DNA of 40,021 nucleotides from Calderihabitans maritimus (GTDB lineage Bacteria; Bacillota; KKC1; Calderihabitantales; Calderihabitantaceae). The translations under genes and the position numbers were made by a program. The stretch is taken from contig NZ_BDGJ01000198.1 in assembly GCF_002207765.1 (NCBI RefSeq), positions 1,652 through 41,672 on the forward strand, read 5' to 3'. Of the stretch, positions 1 to 7,798 are shown piece after piece (position 1 is the first letter of the stretch; each line of letters opens with the position of its first letter). Under the pieces are notes generated by a model that saw only the letters and a program-made list of their open reading frames with translations, ran no database searches and was not told where the DNA came from.

Positions 1-807
1 CCGGCGGTTAGCGAGTTTAGCGCTGGGGACAGGGTTGTGGTAGATCCCAATCTTACCTGCGGATCTTGTGGTTACTGTAAGACGGGGCGTCCGAATATGT
101 GTGAAAACATGACCACACTAGGAATATTTGTCGATGGTGGATTTGCCGAATATAACGTGGCTCCCGCCAAGGCCCTGCATAAGATCAGCAAGGATGTGCC
201 TCCCGAAATCGCAGTATTTGCAGAACCTCTCTCCTGTGTGGTTAACGCAACGCAAAAAATAGGCCTTGAGCCTGGTGAGAACGTCGTAGTTTTGGGCGCG
301 GGCCCTATCGGATTGTATTTCACCCAACTGCTCAAGGCTGCCGGAGCGGGCAAGATTATAGTTTCCGAAATTTCCGAGTTCAGAAAAAAATATGCTCTGG
401 AGAGCGGAGCTACAAGGGTGGTAGACCCGACCACGGAGGATTTGGTCGAGGTTGTACGTCAGGAAACGGGAGCAGGGGTGGATGTGGCAGTAGACGCCGT
501 AGGTTGTTTGATAAAGGACGCGATGGCAGTGGTCCGCAGGGGAGGGAGGATTCTACTGTTCGGCCAGAACCAGAATGCCCGAGCCGAGATTGCTCAAAAC
601 GACATAACCAGGAACGAACTGACAGTGATGGGGAGTTTTATTGCCAGATATACCTTTCCGCCTACTATCAAGATTCTTGAAAGTGGTATCCTGCCGCTGG
701 AGAAACTGATAACTCATCGCCTGTCCTTGGCGGAAATAGAGAAAGGATTTGAGGCCATGCGCAGAGGAGACGCGCTGGAGGTTGTGGTGATACCACACGA
801 AAGATAA
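1..807 (+). CDS. iolM: Zinc-dependent alcohol dehydrogenase, probable scyllo-inosose 3-dehydrogenase (5' end outside window)
   Basis: Medium-chain zinc dehydrogenase whose frame is open to the first base of the window, so the N-terminus is missing. The first GTG (37) lies inside a conserved stretch (GDRVVVDPN) and is not the start. The 268 visible residues carry the structural-zinc cysteines (C20, C23, C26 and C34 in window numbering) and a Rossmann NAD motif (VVLGAGPIGL). The family oxidises polyols at a secondary hydroxyl. Alone it could be called a sorbitol- or idonate-type dehydrogenase. The next two genes resemble Thermotoga IolN and IolO, and the Thermotoga IolM (TM0412) that oxidises 2-keto-myo-inositol is of this family, so IolM is the best reading. 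The specific function is inferred from context; the family is certain. Confidence 0.72.
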   Translation, partial: PAVSEFSAGDRVVVDPNLTCGSCGYCKTGRPNMCENMTTLGIFVDGGFAEYNVAPAKALHKISKDVPPEIAVFAEPLSCVVNATQKIGLEPGENVVVLGAGPIGLYFTQLLKAAGAGKIIVSEISEFRKKYALESGATRVVDPTTEDLVEVVRQETGAGVDVAVDAVGCLIKDAMAVVRRGGRILLFGQNQNARAEIAQNDITRNELTVMGSFIARYTFPPTIKILESGILPLEKLITHRLSLAEIEKGFEAMRRGDALEVVVIPHER

Positions 808-838
808 TAAATAAGATTCAAAAAAAGGAGGATGTCAT

Positions 839-1810
839 ATGAGCAAATGGGGCCTTCCGCTGAAAAATGGCGGTCATATGGACAAGGCCGACGGAATCTA
901 TCTACAAAACATGACCTGGAAGCAGATTGAAGAGCGTCTCAAGAAAAACGACATCATCATTATTCCTGTTGGTGCCACGGAGGCCCACGGACCCCATGCC
1001 TGCATCGGCGAGGACACTTTCCTGGTAACCCGTATGGCTGAGCTGGTAGCCAAGAAGACTGGCTGTACCGTTTCGCAGCCTCTGTGGTGGGGTTCCCATC
1101 CGTACCATCACGTGGGCATGCCTGGCACAGTGGTGGTACCTGAGGATATCTTTATCGGGATGCTGAAGTCCATAATGGCCGGATACTGGAACATGGGCTT
1201 CCGTAAGATGATCCTGCTTAACGGTCACGGGCAAGAGTACGTTATTCCCACTGCTATTCACCAGTTTGCAAAAACCTATCAGGTTCCAATGATTGCGATT
1301 AACGTGAACTGGTATCATGCCATCCAGGATCAGTTCAAGACCAAAGAAGAGGGCGGTCCGTACGAGACCAAGTTTATTCACGCGGACGAGGTAGAAACTT
1401 CCTGGTCTCTGGCCCTATTCCCTGAGATGATCAAGATGGAAGATGCAGTAGATACCAACCCGCGGGGATATCTACCCGAAGGGCATGTTGATAAAGCAGG
1501 CAACCTGCTGCATAGACCCATTGCATGGTATGGTCATGTTGGTCTCGGTCCCATTGAAGTATCTGCATATCCGGAGGGGGTTGTTGGGAAGGCTACCTTG
1601 GCTGATGCGAAGAAGGCAATCCCGGGTATCGAGGCTTTCCTCGATTACATGGTGAAGTTGCATGACGATATCCTTAAGCGGTTCCCGCCTGGAGTTCTGC
1701 CGCCTATCGACGAAATCACTCAACGGCCGAAGGAAGAAATAGAAGCCGTTCTAAAAGGGCCGCTGAAGGGTGGTCGTAGCATTTATTCTCTACATTATCC
1801 TCCTGCATAG
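839..1810 (+). CDS. iolN: Creatininase-family hydrolase, probable 3-dehydro-scyllo-inosose hydrolase
   Basis: Creatininase/creatinine amidohydrolase fold, 323 aa. Metal-site motifs are visible: E48 and H50 (in TEAHGPH), D59, and a later NGHGQE motif. In the Thermotoga inositol pathway IolN (TM0413), of this family, opens the diketo-inositol ring hydrolytically to 5-keto-L-gluconate. Position directly behind an IolM-like dehydrogenase and ahead of an IolO-like epimerase supports the same role and argues against creatinine or mycofactocin chemistry. Start 839 is chosen because AAAGGAGG lies 6-8 bases upstream; an ATG at 878 has no comparable site. The protein should be cytosolic, as no signal peptide is seen. 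Confidence 0.8.
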   Translation: MSKWGLPLKNGGHMDKADGIYLQNMTWKQIEERLKKNDIIIIPVGATEAHGPHACIGEDTFLVTRMAELVAKKTGCTVSQPLWWGSHPYHHVGMPGTVVVPEDIFIGMLKSIMAGYWNMGFRKMILLNGHGQEYVIPTAIHQFAKTYQVPMIAINVNWYHAIQDQFKTKEEGGPYETKFIHADEVETSWSLALFPEMIKMEDAVDTNPRGYLPEGHVDKAGNLLHRPIAWYGHVGLGPIEVSAYPEGVVGKATLADAKKAIPGIEAFLDYMVKLHDDILKRFPPGVLPPIDEITQRPKEEIEAVLKGPLKGGRSIYSLHYPPA

Positions 1811-1834
1811 GTTGTTATTCTTCTTTAAAACAAG

Positions 1835-1853
1835 GGCCGCCTCTGAGGCGGCC
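1835..1853 (+). other. GC-rich intergenic hairpin after iolN
   Basis: The arms at 1835-1841 and 1847-1853 are perfectly complementary (GGCCGCC/GGCGGCC) with a five-base loop. No T-run follows, so it is not a standard intrinsic terminator. It sits between two genes of one apparent operon and more likely stabilises or punctuates the mRNA. Confidence 0.55.
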
Positions 1854-1883
1854 TCAAAATTAAAGTCAGAGGAGAGCTGAAAC

Positions 1884-2690
1884 GTGCAAAAGTGCATTGT
1901 TGTTTCCGGCCAGACGAAATTCGACGCTTTAGCATTTAAAGAGGGATTGGAAGAGGGTATTCGGAAAGTGGCTACTCTGGGCTATGATGCCGTGGAATTG
2001 GCCGTGCGGGATCCGGCCCTGGTGGATTTAAAGGGGTTGGTAGGACTTACCAGAGAGCTGGGGTTGCCCGTTGTGGCTATCGGTACCGGTCAGGCTTACG
2101 GCGACGAGGGATTGAGTTTTACCGACCCCGATGAATCGGTGCGGAGAAAGGCCGTGGAGCGAATCAAACGGCAGGTTGAATTTGCGGCCAATTTTGGTGC
2201 TCAGGTAATTATTGGTTTGATCCGCGGTAAGAGACTACCAGAAGTGGCAGAAGAGAGGGCAAGGGATTGGCTTCTTGCTGCGCTGAAGGAATGTGCGGGG
2301 TATGCCGAGCAATATGGTGTTTGTCTGACCCTTGAACCGATTAATCGTTACGAAACAAATCTTATCAACACCATAGCCGAGGCTATGGAAATTATTGACG
2401 CTACGGGAATGAGCAACATCGGTATCCTTGCAGATACTTTCCATATGAACATCGAAGAACCATCCATGGAAGAGAGCCTTAGAAGCTGTGCCCGCTATCT
2501 TACGCACTTGCACGTGGCGGACAGTAACCGTTGGGTCCCGGGCTATGGGCACATAGACTTCCCCAGTTTAATTAGGTTGTTGAGGGATATTGACTACAAG
2601 GGGGCTGTATCGGCGGAGATATTACCGAAACCAGACCCGAAGAGGTGTGCTGAAATGACCCTAGATTACATGATAAAACTGGGTCTGTGA
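1884..2690 (+). CDS. iolO: Sugar phosphate isomerase/epimerase-family TIM barrel, probable 5-keto-L-gluconate epimerase
   Basis: AP-endonuclease-2/xylose-isomerase-like TIM barrel of 268 aa with a GTG start behind AGGAGAG. The expected metal-binding sequence blocks are present in order: LEPINRYE, ILADTFHMNIEE, HLHVADSNR with GHIDF, and SAEILPKPDP. The family includes tagatose 3-epimerases and Thermotoga IolO (TM0416), which converts 5-keto-L-gluconate to D-tagaturonate. The downstream tagaturonate reductase would consume exactly that product, which makes this assignment better than hydroxypyruvate isomerase or inosose dehydratase. The stop codon is followed at once by the Shine-Dalgarno of kdgA, indicating translational linkage. 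Confidence 0.78.
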   Translation: MQKCIVVSGQTKFDALAFKEGLEEGIRKVATLGYDAVELAVRDPALVDLKGLVGLTRELGLPVVAIGTGQAYGDEGLSFTDPDESVRRKAVERIKRQVEFAANFGAQVIIGLIRGKRLPEVAEERARDWLLAALKECAGYAEQYGVCLTLEPINRYETNLINTIAEAMEIIDATGMSNIGILADTFHMNIEEPSMEESLRSCARYLTHLHVADSNRWVPGYGHIDFPSLIRLLRDIDYKGAVSAEILPKPDPKRCAEMTLDYMIKLGL

Positions 2691-2707
2691 AAGGAGTGCT
2701 TAGGACT

Positions 2708-3358
2708 ATGATTAAGAAGGTGGAGTATCTAAAACAAATCCTTGACTGCGGCATTGTGGCAGTAATAAGAGCTGACTCGCCTGAAAAGGCGCTTAAGGTG
2801 GCTGAGGCGGTACGCAAGGGAGGCATTACTGCCATTGAGATTACTATGACGGTTCCCGGGGCGGTGGAGGTGATCCGGGAACTGGTCAAGAACTACAAGC
2901 CGGAAGAGATGCTGGTTGGGGCCGGTACGGTGCTGGATTCCGAAACTGCTAGGCTGTGCCTGCTGGCAGGAGCCGAGTTTATCGTGGGACCGCACTTTAA
3001 CCCCGATGTGGTTCGGCTGTGTAACCGTTATCAGAAAATCTGCATGCCGGGTGCCATGTCAGTAACGGAAGTGGTACAGGCCATGGAGTGCGGCGCGGAT
3101 GTGGTTAAGATATTTCCGGGCAGTCTGTTCGGTCCTTCCATCATTAAGGCCCTTCGGGGACCATTACCGTATGCTCCGCTGATGCCTACCGGTGGCGTAA
3201 ACCTGGATAACGTTGATCAATGGATTAAGGCGGGGGCAGTTGCCGTGGGTGTGGGTACTGAACTTACAAAGAAAGGTTTGCAGGAGAACAACTACGACAT
3301 TATAACCGAAACCGCCAGCGCTTTTGTGGACAAGATCAGGGCGGCTCGGCAAGGGTAA
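2708..3358 (+). CDS. kdgA: 2-dehydro-3-deoxy-6-phosphogluconate (KDPG) aldolase
   Basis: Class I KDPG/KHG aldolase, 216 aa, the usual family length. It splits KDPG into pyruvate and glyceraldehyde-3-phosphate through a Schiff base. The active-site Glu block (AIEITM), the Schiff-base Lys block (DVVKIFPGS) and the phosphate-binding PTGGV are all present. The frame extends upstream to a GTG at 2687 overlapping iolO. ATG 2708 is preferred because AAGGAG at 2691-2696 is well spaced for it. It is the last step of the pathway but is encoded mid-operon, just before its partner kinase. Confidence 0.9.
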   Translation: MIKKVEYLKQILDCGIVAVIRADSPEKALKVAEAVRKGGITAIEITMTVPGAVEVIRELVKNYKPEEMLVGAGTVLDSETARLCLLAGAEFIVGPHFNPDVVRLCNRYQKICMPGAMSVTEVVQAMECGADVVKIFPGSLFGPSIIKALRGPLPYAPLMPTGGVNLDNVDQWIKAGAVAVGVGTELTKKGLQENNYDIITETASAFVDKIRAARQG

Positions 3359-3373
3359 AAGGAGGGAATTACC

Positions 3374-4402
3374 ATGACCAAGAAGGTTGTATGCTTCGGG
3401 GAAATTATGCTCCGACTTTCTACTCCCGGATTTCAGCGTTTCGTACAGGCGGACAGCTTTGATGTTACTTACGGTGGCGGGGAGGCCAACGTTTCAGTTT
3501 CCCTGGCGAATTACGGCCTGGATGCTTATTTTGTCACCAAGGTACCCGACAACCCCATTGGGCAAAGCGCTATTAACCACCTGCGGCGGTTCGGCGTAAA
3601 GACTGACTTTATTGTTAAAGGCGGAAATCGTCTGGGTATCTATTTCTTAGAAACCGGTGCCGTACAGCGTCCTTCCAAGGTGATTTACGACCGGGCTCAT
3701 TCCGCCATCGCGGAAGCCAGTCCCGAAGATTTTGATTGGAAGAAGATATTCCAGGGGGCTGCATGGTTCCACTTTACCGGAATTACCCCGGCCTTGTCCG
3801 ACAAGGTGGCGGAGATAACCCTACAGGCAGTGAAGACGGCCAAGGAAATGAATCTTATCGTAAGCTGCGACCTTAACTATCGGAAAAAGCTCTGGACGCC
3901 GGAGAAGGCTCAACAGGTCATGTCAGAAATTGTTAAGTATGTAGACGTATGCATTGCTAACGAAGAAGACGCGGAAAAGGTATTTGGTATCAAGGCTGCT
4001 GAGACTGATATTACCAAGGGCCGGTTAAGCAGCGAAGGATACAAGCAGGTGGCCAAGGAACTGAAGGAGAGATTTGGATTTAAGTATGTTGCCATTACAT
4101 TGCGGGAAAGTTTTTCCGCTTCTGACAATGGCTGGTCCGCTATCTTGTTTGACGGCAAGGAATACTATCAGTCCAGGCGTTACCGTATCGTGCCTATTGT
4201 AGACCGGGTAGGCGGCGGGGATTCCTTTGGTGGGGCGTTGATTTACGCTTTGATTACCAGGAAGAGTGCCGAGGAAGCCGTTAATTTTGCCGTGGCTGCT
4301 TCCTGTTTGAAGCATACCATTCCTGGGGACTTTAACATGGTGACAGTGGACGAGGTAGAAACTTTAGCCAAGGGGGATGCTTCGGGACGAGTACAAAGGT
4401 AA
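3374..4402 (+). CDS. kdgK: 2-dehydro-3-deoxygluconate (KDG) kinase, PfkB family
   Basis: PfkB/ribokinase-family sugar kinase, 342 aa, with strong AAAAGGAGG upstream. The N-terminal substrate block GGGEANVSVSLA and the C-terminal anion-hole/catalytic signature appear, the latter as GGGDSFGGAL where GAGD is commoner. SCDLNYRKKLW in the middle is typical of KDG kinases. It phosphorylates KDG made by the altronate dehydratase to KDPG, the substrate of the adjacent aldolase. The gene lies 15 bases behind kdgA in the same operon. Confidence 0.88.
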   Translation: MTKKVVCFGEIMLRLSTPGFQRFVQADSFDVTYGGGEANVSVSLANYGLDAYFVTKVPDNPIGQSAINHLRRFGVKTDFIVKGGNRLGIYFLETGAVQRPSKVIYDRAHSAIAEASPEDFDWKKIFQGAAWFHFTGITPALSDKVAEITLQAVKTAKEMNLIVSCDLNYRKKLWTPEKAQQVMSEIVKYVDVCIANEEDAEKVFGIKAAETDITKGRLSSEGYKQVAKELKERFGFKYVAITLRESFSASDNGWSAILFDGKEYYQSRRYRIVPIVDRVGGGDSFGGALIYALITRKSAEEAVNFAVAASCLKHTIPGDFNMVTVDEVETLAKGDASGRVQR

Positions 4403-4410
4403 GGAGCAGG

Positions 4411-4434
4411 GAGGGCGGGCTAGTGCCTGCCCTC
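4411..4434 (+). other. Intergenic hairpin between kdgK and uxaB
   Basis: A ten-base-pair stem (4411-4420 with 4425-4434, one G:U pair) encloses the loop TAGT. It is followed by AATCCTCAT rather than a T-run, so termination is unlikely. It is similar in type to the hairpin after iolN and may mark an RNA-processing or stability boundary within the operon. Confidence 0.55.
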
Positions 4435-4469
4435 AATCCTCATAACGGGCTGTGAAGGAGGATGCAAAA

Positions 4470-5978
4470 GTGCAGCTTAGTCGAAAGCTTATTGACACTG
4501 GTTTTTCTTTTCCCGCGGACGTTGAGGTACAGCCGGTAAAAGATTTACCGGAACGGGTTATTCAATTTGGCGAAGGAAATTTTCTAAGAGCTTTTGTGGA
4601 TTGGATGTTTCACCGTCTAAATAAAGAGGGTCTTTTTAATGGCAAGGTGGTGGTTGTGCAACCTATTCCCCGGGGATTAGTTTCGGTATTGAATGAACAG
4701 GATGGGTTGTATACTCTTTTCCTGCGCGGGATTCAAAACGGGTGGTTGGTACAGGAAAAAGAGGTCATTTCGGTAATTAGCCGGGGTATTAATCCATATG
4801 AGCAGTGGGAAGAATACTTAAAGTGTGCCGAGAACCCGGAAATTCGCTACGTTATCTCCAATACTACTGAAGCCGGTATCGCCTATGTACCGGGGGAAAA
4901 TATGGACAACTGTCCGTCTTCCTTCCCCGGTAAGCTTACCGCTTATCTGTACCGTCGGTACCAGCATTTTCAGGGGGACCCGGAAAAGGGCATGGTGATT
5001 ATACCCTGCGAGCTTATCGACCGGAATGGAGACAACCTGAAGAGGATTGTACTAAAAATATCAGAAGAATGGAAGCTGCCTGAGGGTTTTAATACTTGGG
5101 TCAAAAAGCATAATTATTTCCTCAATACCCTGGTGGATAGGATTGTAACCGGGTATCCCAGAGATGCGGAACAAATATGGCAAGAACTAGGATACCAGGA
5201 CAAGCTGCTAAACACTGGCGAAATATTCCATTTATGGGTTATTGAGGGGGATAAACGGTTTAGCGAAGAACTGCCTTTCCACAAAGTAGGTTTAAACGTA
5301 CTGTGGGTGGATGACATGACCCCTTATCGTACCCGAAAAGTCAGGATACTTAACGGGGCCCATACCATGACCGTGCCGGTGGCTTTCCTGTACGGAAAAG
5401 ATACTGTAAAGGATTCGGTGGAAGACCCGCTGTTAGGGAAATTTATAAGAAAGGGTATTTTTGAGGAAATTGTACCCACCCTGGACTTTCCCGAAGAGGA
5501 AATTAAAGAGTTTGCCCGGGCGGTAGTGGAACGTTTCCAAAACCCGTTTATCAAACATTTTTTAATTGACATTGCTCTTAACTCTATTTCTAAGTTCAAG
5601 ACCAGGGTACTACCATCGCTCCTGAGCTACGTCAGGGAAAAAAACTCAATACCCAAGTGCATGGGACTGTCTCTGGCCGCTCTTATGGCTTTCTACCGTG
5701 GCCGTGTAGAGGACGGTATGCTAGTCGGGAAGAGAAAAGGAGAGGAATATCGTTTCCGGGATGACCTGGATGTATTGGAGTTTTTTGTTACCAGATGGCA
5801 GCAGTATGAGTGTAGCGGGGATGTTCGGTCTCTGGTTGTTGACGTGCTGGGCAGCGAGAGGTTGTGGGGTCAGGAATTAAACCAGGTTCCAGGGCTTGCA
5901 GATGCCGTATCGGAGAACCTGAAAAACATTATGGAGCATGGCATGGGTTACGCCCTGCGCCAGGTGATTGAAGATTAG
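4470..5978 (+). CDS. uxaB: Tagaturonate reductase (altronate oxidoreductase)
   Basis: Long-chain mannitol-dehydrogenase-family enzyme, 502 aa, reducing D-tagaturonate to D-altronate with NADH. It shows the N-terminal nucleotide region (QFGEGNFLRAFVDWM) and the family's catalytic block around KVRILNGAHT. Length and the YVISNTTEAGIAY block fit UxaB better than fructuronate reductase UxuB. The frame opens at GTG 4452, but AAGGAGG at 4455-4461 would lie inside that version. GTG 4470 sits eight bases after it and is preferred. The gene is nearly fused to uxaA, its pathway successor. Confidence 0.87.
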   Translation: MQLSRKLIDTGFSFPADVEVQPVKDLPERVIQFGEGNFLRAFVDWMFHRLNKEGLFNGKVVVVQPIPRGLVSVLNEQDGLYTLFLRGIQNGWLVQEKEVISVISRGINPYEQWEEYLKCAENPEIRYVISNTTEAGIAYVPGENMDNCPSSFPGKLTAYLYRRYQHFQGDPEKGMVIIPCELIDRNGDNLKRIVLKISEEWKLPEGFNTWVKKHNYFLNTLVDRIVTGYPRDAEQIWQELGYQDKLLNTGEIFHLWVIEGDKRFSEELPFHKVGLNVLWVDDMTPYRTRKVRILNGAHTMTVPVAFLYGKDTVKDSVEDPLLGKFIRKGIFEEIVPTLDFPEEEIKEFARAVVERFQNPFIKHFLIDIALNSISKFKTRVLPSLLSYVREKNSIPKCMGLSLAALMAFYRGRVEDGMLVGKRKGEEYRFRDDLDVLEFFVTRWQQYECSGDVRSLVVDVLGSERLWGQELNQVPGLADAVSENLKNIMEHGMGYALRQVIED

Positions 5979-5979
5979 G

Positions 5980-7488
5980 ATGAGAAAGATGCCTGTAGCT
6001 GATGTGTTACTCATTAATAAGATGGATGATGTTGTGGTGGCCCTCCGGGACTTGAAGTTTGGAAGTATTGTTGAAACGGAAGGTTTAAGGCTGTCCCTGC
6101 GGGACGACGTACCTATCGGACATAAAATTGCTGTCAGAGACATAAAAAAAGGCGATAAGGTGACCAAGTACGGGTTTACTATAGGTGTTTCTACCCGGGA
6201 TATCCGGGCGGGGGAATGGGTGCACACCCATAATATTTCCACTACCCTTTCCGGTTTATTGGAATACAAGTATGAACCAGTTGAGTTGGAGGTTCGTCCC
6301 GGAGAGAAAAGTGATCTCACTTTTCCTGGATATGTCAGGAAAAACGGCGAGGTAGGGATCCGAAATGAAATCTGGATTATAAACACCGTTGGGTGTTGCA
6401 ACAAAGTAGCAGAACGGCTAGCTCAAAAGGCCAGAGAAAGATTTGTTGGCAGAAATATAGATGGAATATTTCAATTTTCTCATCCCCATGGCTGTTCCCA
6501 GTTGGGCGATGATCATCTGAGAACCCAAAAAATTCTGGCCGGTCTGGTTTGTCACCCTAACGCCGGCGGGGTTCTGGTGATGGGACTGGGATGCGAGAAT
6601 AATAACATCGAGGAATTTAAACGGGTATTGGGACCCTACGACCCAGAACGGGTCAAGTTCTTGGCAATTCAAGAAGTTGAGGATGAAATAAATGCAGGGC
6701 TGAAAGTTTTGGAAGAACTGGTTGCCTATGCTGAGGGTTTTACCCGTACTCCGGTTCCCGTGGGATGCCTCAAGGTGGGCTTAAAGTGCGGTGGTTCTGA
6801 TGCCTTTTCTGGCCTTACCGCCAATCCCCTGGTGGGAGTATTTTCAGATTTACTGGTTAAGCAGGGCGGAATTACCATGTTAACTGAAGTGCCAGAGATG
6901 TTTGGTGCCGAAACCATTCTCATGAATCGGGCGATAAACGAAGAAGTATTTGTCAAAATCGTTCAGCTCATAAATGGGTTTAAAGATTACTTTCTGCGCT
7001 ACAATCAGGTCATCTATGAAAATCCTTCTCCAGGGAACAAAAAAGGTGGCATTTCCACTTTGGAAGAAAAATCTCTGGGATGTATCCAGAAGGGTGGGCG
7101 CGGTCCAGTGGTGGACGTGCTGGCTTACGGAGAACGCGCTGGCAAAAAAGGATTAAACTTGGTGGAAGGGCCTGGCAATGACATGGTGGCGGTTACTGCA
7201 CTGGTGGCGGCTGGAGCTCATCTGGTTCTTTTTACCACTGGCAGGGGTACTCCCCTGGGCGGGCCGGTGCCTACCGTAAAGATATCCAGTAATTCCTGGC
7301 TGGCAGAACATAAGAAAAGCTGGATCGATTTTGACGCGGGAAAGCTTTTAGAGGGTGTGCCTATGAAGCGGTTAGCAGGGGAATTTTTTGATTATGTGTT
7401 ACGGGTTGCCTCCGGTGAGATTCGAACTAAGAACGAGGAAAATGACTACCGAGAGATTGCCATATTTAAAGAAGGGGTCACCCTGTAA
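5980..7488 (+). CDS. uxaA: Altronate dehydratase (two-domain)
   Basis: Full-length altronate/galactarate dehydratase, about 502 aa: N-terminal SAF domain (roughly residues 1-90) joined to the large catalytic domain with the cysteine-rich KVGLKCGGSDAFSGLTANP block. It dehydrates D-altronate to KDG, normally with Fe2+. It follows uxaB directly. The first ATG (5980) is one base past the uxaB stop, ATG 5989 has a slightly better AGGATGAG site, and an upstream TTG (5968) would overlap uxaB. It is the last gene of the operon and is followed by a clear terminator. Confidence 0.88.
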   Translation: MRKMPVADVLLINKMDDVVVALRDLKFGSIVETEGLRLSLRDDVPIGHKIAVRDIKKGDKVTKYGFTIGVSTRDIRAGEWVHTHNISTTLSGLLEYKYEPVELEVRPGEKSDLTFPGYVRKNGEVGIRNEIWIINTVGCCNKVAERLAQKARERFVGRNIDGIFQFSHPHGCSQLGDDHLRTQKILAGLVCHPNAGGVLVMGLGCENNNIEEFKRVLGPYDPERVKFLAIQEVEDEINAGLKVLEELVAYAEGFTRTPVPVGCLKVGLKCGGSDAFSGLTANPLVGVFSDLLVKQGGITMLTEVPEMFGAETILMNRAINEEVFVKIVQLINGFKDYFLRYNQVIYENPSPGNKKGGISTLEEKSLGCIQKGGRGPVVDVLAYGERAGKKGLNLVEGPGNDMVAVTALVAAGAHLVLFTTGRGTPLGGPVPTVKISSNSWLAEHKKSWIDFDAGKLLEGVPMKRLAGEFFDYVLRVASGEIRTKNEENDYREIAIFKEGVTL

Positions 7489-7499
7489 AATTAATAAAA

Positions 7500-7540
7500 G
7501 GAGCCTGTTGCCATAGCAAGGGCTCTTTTTATTTTTATTT
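7500..7540 (+). terminator. Intrinsic terminator of the iol-uxa operon
   Basis: Arms GAGCC (7501-7505) and GGCTC (7521-7525), with an inner TTGC/GCAA helix, are followed at once by TTTTTATTTTTATTT. Confidence 0.85.
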
Positions 7541-7728
7541 GTATGCCGGGATAGAATTATGAAATGAATAGCATACTTTCATTATACCCCCAGCGGGTAA
7601 ATGGAATATTTGGCTTTGTTGCACTTAGGAATCTTGAGGTATTAGGAGAATACGTCCGGATACTCCCCCTCAATTTCTCTGACCCTTAGTCAGACAGAAT
7701 AATTGGGTCTCTTCCTGGTAGACGCTTT
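7541..7728. other. Gene-free stretch between the uxaA terminator and the opuC promoter
   Basis: No convincing coding frame lies between the uxaA stop and the opuC start (7489-7798). Apart from the terminator and the opuC promoter, the one notable item is an imperfect inverted repeat (TTGAGG 7634-7639 with CCTCAA 7668-7673, plus inner GTAT/ATAC). It lies upstream of the promoter, so it is not part of the opuC leader. I cannot assign it a function. Confidence 0.5.
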
Positions 7729-7757
7729 TTGCCAGCTTTGGGTTAAAACGGTATAAT
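7729..7757 (+). promoter_or_regulatory. Sigma-A-type promoter for the opuC operon
   Basis: TTGCCA (7729-7734), a 17-base spacer and a perfect TATAAT (7752-7757). The gene starts about 40 bases downstream behind AAGGAGG. Confidence 0.75.
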
Positions 7758-7798
7758 AGAAAAACGTCCGTAGGTAGCAAGGTAAGGAGGAAGCAGTA

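Noticed and set aside
902-1381. 159-aa open frame on the minus strand
   Set aside because: It lies wholly inside iolN, has no ribosome binding site and its product resembles nothing; it is a shadow of the real gene.
5877-6404. 175-aa open frame on the minus strand across the uxaB-uxaA junction
   Set aside because: It is antisense to two well-supported enzyme genes with no start signal.
7610-7630. GGCTTTGTTGCA-like sequence resembling an insertion-sequence end
   Set aside because: No transposase remnant, matching second end or target duplication is visible.
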